Translations under genes and position numbers: made by a program
NCBI GenBank assembly: GCA_037954325.1
Contig: JBBMNZ010000027.1
Span: 7,322,501-7,386,500 of the forward strand
DNA from: Fistularia commersonii
Lineage: Eukaryota > Chordata > Actinopteri > Syngnathiformes > Fistulariidae
Direction: 5' to 3'
Length of the DNA stretch: 64,000 bases
In this document: positions 24,366-36,327 of the stretch, in pieces
Layout of the letters: each line of letters opens with the position of its first letter
How positions within the stretch are numbered: the stretch's first letter is position 1
The notes under the pieces: model-generated
Databases searched by the model: none
Seen by the model: the letters and a program-made list of their open reading frames with translations, nothing else
Told to the model about the DNA's origin: nothing

Positions 24366-24667
24366 GTTAGTCGACAACGTCTCAAAGTAGTGATAATCGC
24401 TCTTTAGGTAGAAGAGCATATAGCATCATAACCTCTACCTGTCAGACCAAAACAATAAGAAATTAAGCATTACCTTTCAAAGTACATTCAGTGTTTTATA
24501 CAATTCATTCAAGATTCCATGTATGGTATCAATTGATTCGCTAAAGTTGCGAAAGGTCTTGTGCCCTGTTTCTATCACCGATGTAAATGGTATTCAAGCA
24601 TGTATTCTCTGTCTTTTAAGATCCTTCAGGGAGAAAATATTAACCTACTTAACCTTTTTCCCACCAG
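24366..24667 (+). other. USH2A intron 3 (302 bp)
   Basis: A short GT-AG intron ending CCCACCAG. Nothing else is seen. Confidence 0.85.
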
Positions 24668-24895
24668 GGGAAGCTGCGTAACTGAAGACACTAATGACAC
24701 TCGTCCTGGGATTCAGACCTCAGAGTTTGAGAGTGGAAGCACCACCACATCAGATGGGGTTACTGGTGAATCTAGCAGTGTTGTGTTTCAGCCAATCAAA
24801 GGAGGGTGTTTGATTGCTCCCCCCCCCCAGAAACTGGGACCTGTAGGGTCCCTCACACTGGCACTCTGGATAAAACCAAGCTCTCTGGGGGAGAT
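24668..24895 (+). CDS. USH2A: Usherin, linker and start of laminin G-like domain (residues about 97-173)
   Basis: The exon encodes a variable Thr/Ser-rich stretch with one N-glycosylation sequon (NDT). SSSVVFQPIKGGCLI and SLTLALWIKPSSLGEM follow; the latter is the opening beta-strand of the laminin G-like jelly-roll. A run of ten C (24819-24828) encodes APPPQ inside the exon, with homologous sequence in frame on both sides. The exon ends AT|GTGAGT (GT at 24896), and the Met codon is completed by G at 28986. The linker is less like mammalian usherin than the flanks. Confidence 0.93.
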
Positions 24896-25021
24896 GTGAG
24901 TCTGATTTTTCTTTCTTTTTTACATTTTTCTTATTAGATTTTTTTTTTCACCTTAAAGAGCAATGACAGCAGTCAGTTGATACATCTGGATTTTAATGTG
25001 TGATTACAATCACTGTCATAT

Positions 25022-25049
25022 ACATATATATATATATATATATATATGT
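25022..25049. repeat. (TA)n microsatellite
   Basis: About 13 TA units followed by an imperfect TGTATACATATACACAC tail. The tract is self-complementary. Confidence 0.9.
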
Positions 25050-25344
25050 ATACATATACACACACCTACAAATGAGTATTTGAAAGCATACATTGATCTA
25101 ATTTAGGCTCTTGTTGCAATTTTGACCGTTGAATTTCTAGTGTTTGAAAATAAAGATAAACACAACCAGAAACATATATCTATAAAAATGATATAAAACC
25201 TCCAGCCTCCTTCTTTGACTTCAGAAGAGGTGGCTTTGGTGCATGGCTAAGTTCTGGTATTTGAATGTGCACCTTGTGCTTGTGATGGGCTTTAATTCAG
25301 GTTTGCAATTTTCAAATCTGAATTGAAAATTTGAGTTTGTTTTT

Positions 25345-25490
25345 CGAGTCGCCTTCTTCTCCTGGCGGCTTTTCCCTTTAGGGGTCGCCACGTGAGTCAA
25401 TCTTCTCCATCTAACCTTACTCTCGGTATCCTCCTCTCTCACACCAAATACCTTCATAGCCTCTCTCAGTACGTCCATAAATCTTCTTGA
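25345..25490 (-). mobile_element. 3' fragment of a LINE-type retrotransposon
   Basis: On the minus strand this encodes a stretch such as LREAMKVFGVREEDTESKV then RWRRLTHVATPKGKSR. It is followed by the nucleotide motif GCGACCCCTAAAGGGAAAAG and an AAG-rich end. This combination is a familiar 3' terminus of fish non-LTR elements (the common forms read RVRWR..I.CGDP). Only the last part of the reverse-transcriptase reading frame and the tail survive, so it is a 5'-truncated insertion. The family is not assigned with confidence. Confidence 0.6.
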
Positions 25491-26178
25491 TTTTAAATTC
25501 AGATTGACATGATATAAAACAGTAAAAAAGGTGAATTCAGCCATTCCTCCGACTCAATATAGATACTAAAAACTAGGACCTTAATGAGATAAAAAAAGAG
25601 ACAAATTAGAATTGAGCATTAATATATCTTCTCTAATGAAATAGTGAATTTATCTAACAGTGTTATTTTTGTAACGTATGAAAATATACATTTCATGAAA
25701 AATATCTGGAAATCTAAGCACACTATATCCTTGTAGAATGAGAATTGGAAGAATCAGCCTGTTTTTCTTCTGCACCTTTCTTGGCAGTGTTAATTTGTGT
25801 GTTGAAGTGTGGGTGGGATCAGTTAATTGACTGTCTCAAGTACAAAAACAGATGCATATGCTATCTATTGCGTAGTAAATATAAATATTCATCTCACAGT
25901 ATAACATGATACCGATATTCCATTACAACTGTGGTAATGATAGGGTATCTATGATGTTAAAATGAAAGTGCCGGCCCTGTGATATTGATCTAATAACAAG
26001 TAACAACTGGATCAGGTCCGGTAAGGTCAGTATCACTATCAGGAAATGTTTGCCAACAGCAAACTGTCATGTCCGACCGAGGTATGTGTGTGTGAAATAC
26101 TGGGGAGAGTTTGATGGTATGTTTTAGGCAGCACTGAGATGGTACAGAGTTACACACACAGAGATCAGCTTCCATTGT

Positions 26179-26219
26179 GCGCGCGCACGCACACACACAC
26201 ACACACACACAAACACACA
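26179..26219. repeat. (CG)/(CA)n microsatellite
   Basis: A GCGCGCGC start leads into about 13 CA units and an imperfect CA tail. Confidence 0.9.
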
Positions 26220-26639
26220 GATTCTCAAAACACATTTACATACACAGATCAGTTGTCTTCCCTTTGAATTTCTTTTCCCTCCATCATAGAGTAAATAAAG
26301 TAAAGATAAATGACTCAGCATGGATTCAAACATCTTATAAAGTACAAATTATTTTATGTATTGGCTGAAAGATTAGTTGTATTAGTATGCCTTTGTGAGC
26401 ATTTACCTGTTAGTATCTGTTAAAAATAGACATAGAGACAGATAGTTGAGCAAGATCATTGCTAAAAAGATGAGCTATGTAATGAATTGTTTGGTAATGA
26501 GTAAGTTTTAACATAAACCCAGGGATTTTTTCTGATTATTGACCTGCAGCTACATTCCTTGGCACAATCAATCAGAAGCAAAATCATAAAATAAGAGAAT
26601 AATGCAGACTTTCGTCATTTTTTATAATTTTCTCGACAA

Positions 26640-26905
26640 ATGATACATATACATAGGGGGGAGTCTTGCCATTGGACAAGAGGCAGGACATGCCCTGGAC
26701 CTGATCCAACGGAAGACCACATATACAGACATTTTACAATTTGCTTCCTCATTCACACCGATGAGCAGTTTACAAGCTTCAGGGTACTGACTCCACGTTT
26801 TTGGTTTGTGGGAAGTAAACTGAGAACCTGGGGAAAGCCCATGCAGGCATAGGGGGAATACGTGAACTCCAATCAAAATCAGGGCATCTCATTGCTCTTG
26901 AGATA
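26640..26905 (+). repeat. Degenerate dispersed fish repeat, second copy
   Basis: The stretch CATTCACACCGATGAGCAGT, then TTTTTGGTTTGTGGGA and AAGCCCATGCAGGCA, runs in the same order as the copies at 10750-10995 (opposite strand) and 45015-45290 (same strand). It is old, with many substitutions and no intact frame. The left boundary is approximate. Confidence 0.6.
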
Positions 26906-27288
26906 GTGCTCACCACTTAACCACTTCATACCCTTTGTATAAATTCCGAGTTTTCCAAATAAATTTGTTCTAATAACTTTTAGGAACTTTTGAATAGCAA
27001 TATGCCAATGTTACAAATCGACATGTATTCGGAGTTGCAGTGCTAGAATATTATGGGCGTGTGAAAACATCCTGATCTGAACACTGCCTGAGCACTCAGA
27101 TCTTAGCGTGGTCTAAATATATTTAATGTGTGTTCTTTCTGTTCTTAGAGATGACTATTGAATTGATATTATCACCAGGTCTTAAGTGCATGTAAGTGAA
27201 AAAAGAGTTGGTGTACTGGGGTCGTGTATGAGTGGTACTGGTGGTGGTCCATAAGTTAACCTAATTTGTTGATGTAGCAGATATGAAT

Positions 27289-27312
27289 CTCTCTCTCTCT
27301 CTCTCTCTCTCC
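27289..27312. repeat. (CT)n microsatellite
   Basis: About 12 CT units in USH2A intron 4. Confidence 0.9.
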
Positions 27313-28985
27313 CTCTGTGTTTAATTATTTATCCCACTCAGCTTGACCTACCTTGTATTTCCAATCACTGAAAGTGAGGTGTTGTGACTCCTGTCATACA
27401 TATACAATACATTCAGCATGAAAGCCCGGGTCACATTTGGGCTGCGGTGCTGGCAGCTACATCCTGGCTGTTTTTGTATAATCAAATGGTGACACTCTGC
27501 AATTTCGCCAAGCTATACAATTGAATTTGCACTATTTCATTAGGCAGATAAATCAGGGTTCAAAGTTTAAAATAGCCTTTCTCATCCCTGACGATTTAGC
27601 ATTAGACAGTGCGCTTGTGCACAACTCCCCTCAGTTGATGAATTTAAACATAGTGCAATTCTCAAACTAAATCTCTGATTTTCTATTTGATGCTGTGGTT
27701 TTGTTTGTGAAGTTGTCTGTCCTGGGATTCAGACGACAGACAGGTCTGGTTGTCTTGGTCTGCTGAACATGACACCTGCACGGCTGGATACATCTGAGTT
27801 GTATCCCCTCCTGAACCCTCTCCTTCTTTCGTTGGGTTGCTGTCGTTTGCCATCAGTCTTTTGTTGTGGAGGTGATCATGGCTGCCATCAAAGAAGCCAG
27901 ATGAAAGGAGGTCTCTGTCCTCACCTCTGTCCATCTTCCCTCACCCCCTCTTTTTGTCATTCCCCCTCTTTCTGTCTCTATGATCACCCCCCCATCCTCT
28001 TAACAATGAACAGAACCAGGCACCTGTTGTTATAAACCATATATACTAACTTTTAACTTCATCCAAAAATGTAGTTTATATTGTTGTTAGACATTAGATT
28101 ATTTTTTTAATTTCCGAATGATTGAGTGCATATGTGCGGTGACATGGCAAAATGCGTTTACATGTTTGCTAAAAAAACATTGGAAATTGTGTTTTTTTTT
28201 GTTTGTTTTTTTTTTTTTTTTGGAAATCATGAGTTTTCTAAAACCCACAGGTTATCATCTGCTTAAGCAACAGTTTTGATGTTTCAGTGTCAGATTAATT
28301 AAATCCTCATGTACTCCTCTGAAACAATGCCACTTTCATGCTGCTGTTATCACATTTATATTCAACATAAAACTTTACTTCTCCTTGAACTCACTCGCTC
28401 TGTCGCAGACGGCTTTACATTAAGACACGCATTTACAGAATTTTATACAGATGCTCATGCATGCATCTACATCTGTCTGGGATTTATAAGCCTGGCAGCT
28501 CTGGGTTCGTAAAGGACAGACTTTCCCATAAAATGTCAGTGATGGCGGTTAAAATGACACGCAGAGCAGTATGTGGTGGTTTGGATATCCGTGCTGAACA
28601 AACCGCCAGACACCTAGAAGTTATGGGAAGCAACACATTTCCATATGTACATTAAAACGTTGTAACTGGACTTTTTTTTTGGGGGGGGGGCACAGTTTTT
28701 CAATCTCACTCAATCGCAACCAGATGGATAATCTTCACTGAAAAAAAGCACAATTGTAAAACATTCAAATCCATCTCAGTCTGAATCAGTCAGTAGCATC
28801 TCAGTGAGATTCCTTTTTTTTTAGAAAACAAAAATGTATTTCAAGACATCCAAGCAGATCCGTTTTGCTCATTTTAGTGGCAAATTATTAAGAGAAAGAG
28901 CACAAATGAGATTTTCTACTGAAATAGTTGATATCAGTTCATGAGATTGTTATGGATGCTCAGTAGATTTTCTTTGTCTTCTCAG

Positions 28986-29154
28986 GACGCTGATTGAGAA
29001 GAGCTCAAGGGAGCGGCTTGTTTTTTCTCTGGCCATCTCAGAGCAGGAACTCATCTTGCAGTATGGTCAGGCCGGGAGTCTGACTCCTCTGACTGTCAGA
29101 TTCAGAACAGACGGACGCCTCGCACCGGAGACATGGACACACCTTGTCTTACAG
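28986..29154 (+). CDS. USH2A: Usherin, laminin G-like domain, second exon (residues about 173-229)
   Basis: The exon follows CTTCTCAG and encodes TLIEKSSRERLVFSLAISEQ, then LILQYGQ, then RLAPETWTHLVLQ. The LIEK start, the SLAISE strand and the W-x-H-L-x-LQ ending match the order of conserved features in the usherin laminin G-like domain. It begins by completing the Met codon split at 24895 and ends in phase 0 at CAG|GTAACA (GT at 29155). The residues between the conserved strands are divergent, as expected for loops. Confidence 0.93.
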
Positions 29155-32100
29155 GTAACAAACACAACATTCCATGTATGTGAGCCTTTCAACTGGACAC
29201 CGTTGTCTGCAAGCTTCAAAATTCTTACAGGGCATCCCCAAGGGATTTGTTTTGCCAGTGCATAGATTTCATCAAGGCTGATCTCTTTAAGACCCTTGGT
29301 AAATTTGGACTTCCTGTTTTTTTTTTTTTTATTGTTTCTATGCCTTTCCCTTTTTTTCTGAAGGAACTGTTAACCTAAGTGCCACACTTACTAGATATAT
29401 CAAAAGGCATCAGGGGATAGAAATTGGAGTCTGGCATGAACAAGAAAGGCTTTCATTAACTCCAGCCATTGTGAAATGGCAACTAGTGAAGTGGGAAGCA
29501 TTTTGAGGCTCCGAATGACTGTTTAAGAGTATCATTTTACAAATTGTTACATTGGACAGTCTCTCTTTCAACATCCCCGAAGTAGATTAGGGCAGCAAGG
29601 AGAGGAAACATGGTCACCATGAAAAGCCTTATCACTATGGTATCTTTACGCTGAGTTGTTCTTTTTTGTACGTTGAATCTTTTGTCCCTGTATATCATTT
29701 TCCCAGGTAAAATGTCAATGGCCTTATCAAAAATTGTCTACTAATATTTAGTTCTCTTATCTCTTATTGCTTTTCAGCGGCACTCAACCTTAGACATTAT
29801 TGATAATGACATTACTTAAGTTAAATGATGAAAGATGAATTTACTAGTGGGGGTAATTTCTTAAAGCTCCTTAATTATTTTCATAATAATACACTAAACC
29901 AGTGGTGAGGTAATACATTAGAAAGAGTTTGCACTTGATAAATTTCATGTACCGTGTTAAAAAGAACTTATGGGAACTCATGGGATTGCTCTCTCCTTGA
30001 GCTGGCAATTAAAGCATTTTGCAAAGGAAACAAAGATAAAAAGGAATTTGGGGGAGAAAGGTTTGAATGTGCTCCAAAAATCTGGAATTTGTCGTCTTAC
30101 GACAAGGCAGAAGACTCCATTTAGCCTTTTGTTTACGGCGACTTCACCAATGAATTAACATGAATATACTTTCAGTCTTTAACAGTATGTTCATTTATAG
30201 CTTTCTTAAATGTTATTAAAGATCAGAATTATTCTCAGGTCAAAAATTGCACATCGGGCATCCAGTAATTGTCTCTAAATAGGACATATTTATGGACCAC
30301 AAAAAATGACTTGTAAAGTTGTGAACTGATATTTGTTGATACATAGTAATTGTCTCTGCTGTGGCTAAATGTAGAGCCACCGATCAGCCCATTTGGGTGT
30401 AACTGTTTGTACACCCTGTAGGCATCAAGTGTCTCTATCTATAGTATCTTCGTCAATACGGCCATGTGAAATTATAATGCTTGTAGGCATTTTGCTTTAA
30501 CAGTTAGAGGTGGTTTACAGCTGCGTGTGTCTGTATATTCTTGTGAATCAGTCAGCCTTTTGTTCAATGGTATGTTGATGTGATCTGATTTGACCATTCA
30601 GAAGAACAACATAATCATCCTTGACATTTAAACACCATTCACACACTCCCATTCACATGCCTGCAACCACACATACACATATCTCTCCTCTCACATACAC
30701 AGATACACACTCACTCACAGTTCAGTGATAATTTGTAGCAGTCTGTCAGCCACAATACAGACGTAACCCTATGAAGTAGATGGGTAATTTAGAAACCCTC
30801 CTGTACATACACGCGCGCCTCACACTGTCACACATACACCAGTCATCTGTCGGGTTTGAAAAGATCAAAACACCAAAAAAGACAGTCGAAAGGAATATGG
30901 GTTTCCGAGTGCCAGAAGCAATTCACACGCACACATATACACACATGGCGCCAGGAGCAAGGTGCTGAAGGGATGCTTGTGCTCCCTAGGTAGTTGTCTC
31001 ATCTGATTATGGTAACGATGTACAGAATAGCGGAGAAAAAGGTAGCCGGGAGGGGACTGAGAGGGTAGTGGGGGATGTGGGGAAGCTCATTGTAGGGTGG
31101 TGATAGTTTAAAGTCAGTATACTGTGGCCTTTTGTGTACATTACTGCAAAATAGAATTGAGCTCCCTCAATGTTTTTGACTGTCTGTTAATGTGCAAAGT
31201 CTTAGTCAGCAAAGGTTTTTTTTATTTTTTTTGTTTTTATACCTGTTCTAGACGTCACATTCTGTTTCTCTCTTTCTCTCATTGACTTGTGCTATATGAT
31301 ATTTTGGAGAAACTAATGGTTCCACAATCTAAATCATTTCCCACTTGTGCATGGTTTTCTGGGTCCTGGCATGATGTTTTGATTCAGCTAATTTGATCAA
31401 AATTGATATTGAATTGAATATTTATTTGGCCAACAGTCATCAGTGACTTTGTTTGGGAGGGGATACAACCACAGATGGAACGAGCAATTGTGATGGCGTA
31501 AGGATTAACAACACTTGACTGATTGCTTGTGCTAACAATGGCAGGTCATCCTGTTAGTCTCACTTCCAGTCCCTTTCTTAGCATTGCTCTTTTTGACGGA
31601 AGCCTTGCCGCAAAAGGTAGACCCTGCCTCTGGGTGTCACCGGCGCAGACAATCTGAACCTTTTTGCATTTTTTACTGTGTCTGCAATGTTGCTTATTCA
31701 TAAAATCTTCCCACAAATAAAAGTAGAAAATAAAGGCTTGTTTAGGCTTCCTACAAATAAATCAGTCCACCAGGGTTTCCGTGCTTGCTGTGATGCAGTC
31801 TAATTTTAATGAGTTAGAGCTTATAACTTGACAGTTGACGAACAGCAGAAAAAATATCAATGCCTTTGACAGTGTTTATTAGTTGTGTGCGTGCACGCGT
31901 GTATACGTATGTACACATGTTGAAAATTATTAATGCATATGTGGTGTTGCCCTGCATGGTGATGTACTTGTGCATGAAGGTGAAGCAAGGTGATTGTGTC
32001 GGGGTGAAGTGGGCACCTCTGTGGAAGCCCTCTGCCCGCTGGCACAGAAGGTGTAAGGACATGAGTCTGGCATCAATTACGTACTGAGTGTGCTTGTGTG

Positions 32101-32992
32101 TGAGATTGGTTTTGTTTTTCATATACATTTTTTTTTCTGCATCCTTATTTTATTAATTAGTATGCAATTTATAGCAAGACACTTACAATAAATGGACAGA
32201 TTTATGAGTTGGTGTCCCCTCAGGCACCATGCAATATTGTTTTTTTAAATGATAGCAGGGAAGGTGTTGGATGTAGTTTAGGAAAAATATAATATTTTAG
32301 TGTCTTTCATGAAGCATACTTACAGTGTAATTTTATGGTACAAATTTTTAACCCTCTCAGTCATAGCAAACACAAAAATATAGCCAAATTACGTAAATAT
32401 ATATGTGTATTGGAGCAAAAGCTCTACTGACCATACATTAGACCCCAGACCCTAGTCATACTATTGGTTTGTCTCTGGATCAGACGTATATTAAATATTC
32501 TGTTAATACACTTGAGGGTCATAATTGAAATTTCATTTGTAACAAGTAATCATTGATTTTTCTTTATTTGATTTTTTTTTTTTTTACATTTATGATAATG
32601 TTTTCCATTGCTTTCTGTTTACAGAGGAAAAGTCATAGAGACTAATGGTCTTTGTTAAATGTTGACATGTCACCTTATAAATGAGCCCTTTGCTTTTTCC
32701 CTCTGTGTCGTTTCTATTCTCTCACTCTGTGCCTCATATACCGCTCCCCCCCTTGTCCTTTCTCTTTCCCTCTCATTTTCTTTGCACACACTGTCTCCCT
32801 CTCCATCTCCCTGGGGACAATTTTCTTTTCTTAAATAAACTGTCATAGCTAGTGTTAAAATATGGGCCTTACATGGAGCGAGCGCAGGAAGGCAAAGGCA
32901 TGGGGCCCTGGGCTGGTATAAAACATGGATAATATGCTGTGAGAGGTAATTGTATCTTTTAGCACTGAGATGAGTAGAACAAATGTCTCCTC

Positions 32993-33013
32993 TCTCTCTC
33001 TCTCGCTCTCTCT
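32993..33013. repeat. (CT)n microsatellite
   Basis: About 10 CT units with one CG interruption. Confidence 0.85.
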
Positions 33014-36000
33014 GGTTCTTCCTCTCTTTTTATTCCTTATTCCTATCTCTTCCTTTACACACTGCAGCCGTCGTAACATGATAGAGTGAATATTGGCTGT
33101 ACATCAGAGCCTCTAACATTCCATAGTGGCTAAGGACAAGTATAGAAGAGGATGGGAGAAGCTTGGAGGGTGAATTATAGTTAGGCGAAGAAGAAGAGCA
33201 GGAATATGAAAGACAGAATAAGAGAAAGGTGACAATAGGTCTTCAGATACAACTACGGGAGAGAGTGAGATGTTTTAAGTTGCATTCCATTTATTTCCTA
33301 TGTATCTATTTATAGAAATATATATAAACGTCCGTTATCTATTTTCCCCTTGAACTGTAAATTAAGTGATGGGGGGGTCAAGCTTATGAGGAATTTAAAC
33401 CATCTCTTTTTCAAAGGCAACCTGTGAAAGCTTCCAGAGGTATAGGAAGTGTATTTAGACAGGACAACTCTGCCTCAAACCAGTGCTGGTCTGCTTGGTC
33501 TCTCTATGTTTCTGACAATGTCATCCACGTTGTACAATGCGTGTGTACAGTTATTTCAACTTTCATCTATGCTGCTTTCATACTGAAGGCCCCAGAACCC
33601 TCTTAATAATCTGAATTATTTGCATGAACGTTCATATCTTATTAAAGATAGTTCTTGATATAAGAGAAGTTGTTGTATTATTAATCATATTGCCATATTA
33701 CAAATCTGTTTGTGCATTGCCTTTACATTCCTCGCTGCTTCTTTGCATCCCCATCATTTTTCTCCCACTGCTGTCCCTCCTCTCGAGTTATAGAGAGACT
33801 GGTTTTGCCATGTAAAACTACATCCACCTTTTTAAAACTTATGCAGAAAAGTTTCTTCTTACCCCTTCAAATAGCTCAACATTTTTTTAACACCTAAACA
33901 TATATTGTTGTTTCTTTCCATCTTTTGTCACACATCCCTTCATCACGTCTTAGTTTCTTTCTGTTTCTTTTTTTTTTACCTGTAACAACAGTACTGGTAG
34001 AGGAATGAAGTGTGTTATCAGTCTGTAACATGCCAGCCAAATTAGTAAGGCCTGATGGAGAGGGAAGAAAGTTAGGTGGGGGCACAAGAGCAGAGACAGG
34101 AAGTCGGGGTTTAGCGGGGTTAAATGAAGAGAAGATAAGTCAGGAAGAACAGACAACCATGAAACAGGAAAAGACAGGTTTGAGCGAAGAAAACAAAAAA
34201 ACTCCTTTGGAGGTTTAGTAAGCAGGTTGGAGAGGGGGGAGATAAAGAATGCAGGTGAGAGGAGAAGAGTATTGGGCAGATTAGAGAAATGGAAAATTCA
34301 TGTGACAAGAAGAGGCCTCAGGGGTGAAGAGAACGGACCATGAGACCCTAACTTTGGAAAAAAAAAAAAAACTAATAAGAAGGCTACAAAATGCTGCCAG
34401 CTTTTAATGATGGGGAATGTCAAAACAATAATTCCTATCAGAGAGATGCTGCTCCATTCCTTTTTCTAAGGATTTCCTCTTTGAAATGGATACATCACTA
34501 CCGAAAGGCTTCTGCTACCTTTTGATCGTAAAAGTTCCCCATAGATTTTAAATGTTTTCATTCACAAACACAAACACGAAAAGATTAATACTAATCTGGG
34601 TTGAAAGTGACATATTTGCAATAGATGACCATTGACATTTCTCTGCCTTTTTAAAATGTACAATTCAGAATGTGGAGGGAAAGCCTTCCAATTTCAGCTT
34701 ACATCTCCGTGATCCAAGATAAATGGAGATTTGTCAAATAAGACTTGGAGAAAACACAAGACTTTATTTATAAAAATTTGAAAACCCAGAATGAAGCCAT
34801 GGTTTTAACCGAAGCATCAATAGGTCCGTGTTCTGGTAAGGGCAAAGCTTGATTCTGACTCAAACTTCTCAAATTGCCAAGTTTTTTTTTTTTGTTTTTT
34901 TTTTATCAGTCTGACTTTCCACATTAAACTATTCAGTGTTATGATGTTGAAGACGTGGCTACTTCCTCTCTTAATTTTGGTGAAATTATTACAGTGATGA
35001 TGTAGGAACACAAAACAGGAACAAAAAAAGTGTAATTCACAGAGAGTAATTTAAAAGCTAGAGCAGAGATTTCTAGATAATGAAACAATCAAAATACTGC
35101 CCTTTTTTTAGGGGTGGCAGCATCTACATAGCAAGTTCTATGTTTCAGATGTCGAGCTTCAATTTCCCCGTAATACCAAATACCAAAAAAACAAATCTGA
35201 ACCACAGTCTCCGGCATTTAGTCTATTTACACTCACTAAAAAACTCACAACTATGTCTTGGTGAAGCAGGACAATTAAAAAAAAAACAACAGAACAAAAA
35301 TGTGTATCTCAAACTTTCAGAGCCAAACTTGTGAGATTAATAGGTTGTGGGTTGTGGAAGTATTTAAAGCTATAACACATTTCCTGGTAAGATCGGGTTG
35401 AGCAGCGATACATGGGGTGTAGACACTAATGTGCCGGAGGAAGAAAATAGATGACAAGAAAAAGAAAGTGAGGGAATCGGAAGAAAGCAGCTAATAGCAG
35501 AAAAAGAAGAAAAAAGGAAATGAGAAGCTGATATGCAGGGATAAAGTTAAATGTGTTGAATACACGGAGTATAAGGGAAGGACCTGATGAGTTATAGGTA
35601 GGTTGGCTCGGTGAGAACAACGTGCAGGCCAGGGAAGGATGCTCGGTGAGAAAGGTCAAACTGCACCAGTGTGTGTCATAAATCTCAACAACCACAATGA
35701 TTTCCTTCTCTGACATCTTTGTTTCTTTTTCCTTTTTTAAGAGGTGAGAGAAAGAGCATTAAAGGGGAAAATGTGTAATTCACAATTGATAATGATATTG
35801 ATAAGCAGTGGTTTATGGTATGAGTGGGTCTTTCTTAAAAATATTTTCATACATACTTCTTGTACCTTTACCTTTTTACTCTCCCCTTTAATGAGTTTAT
35901 TGCACCAATGTTTGAATGCTGAATTAGTGTATTCCAGATTCATCTTGTAGTGAGTTTGCTTGTTGAATTCATACCTTTATTTTCTCAACCCCAAAAAAGG

Positions 36001-36327
36001 ATTAAGATAATAATGAATGAATTGTCAATTCACCCTTTGCAACCTGTATTTACAAAAGTATATTATCTGTTAATGCTGGGCTCTATTATGACAAGGATAT
36101 TTATTTTCCATTTTAGTTGTGATTCCGGTTTCCATTCACATAGTTTTACACATTTAGCTCCTTAAGTGTTATCGTTGTGTGGCATTATATGCATCATTGA
36201 TTTGCAGTATTCCTCAACTTCAGTATGAGGAATTCATAGTCGTTTTTAAGACCATACATTAACAGGTGGGATGACCCAACAACACATACAATCTGACTCT
36301 CTATAAAATTTTGAATATATGAATAAT

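Larger units (their letters stand above)
24896..28985 (+). other. USH2A intron 4 (about 4.1 kb)
   Basis: No exon is recognisable inside. It contains a TA array (25022-25049), the 3' end of a minus-strand LINE (about 25345-25490), a CA array (26179-26219), a degenerate dispersed repeat (26640-26905), a CT array (27289-27312) and T- and G-rich homopolymers near 28190-28220 and 28670-28690. Confidence 0.8.
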
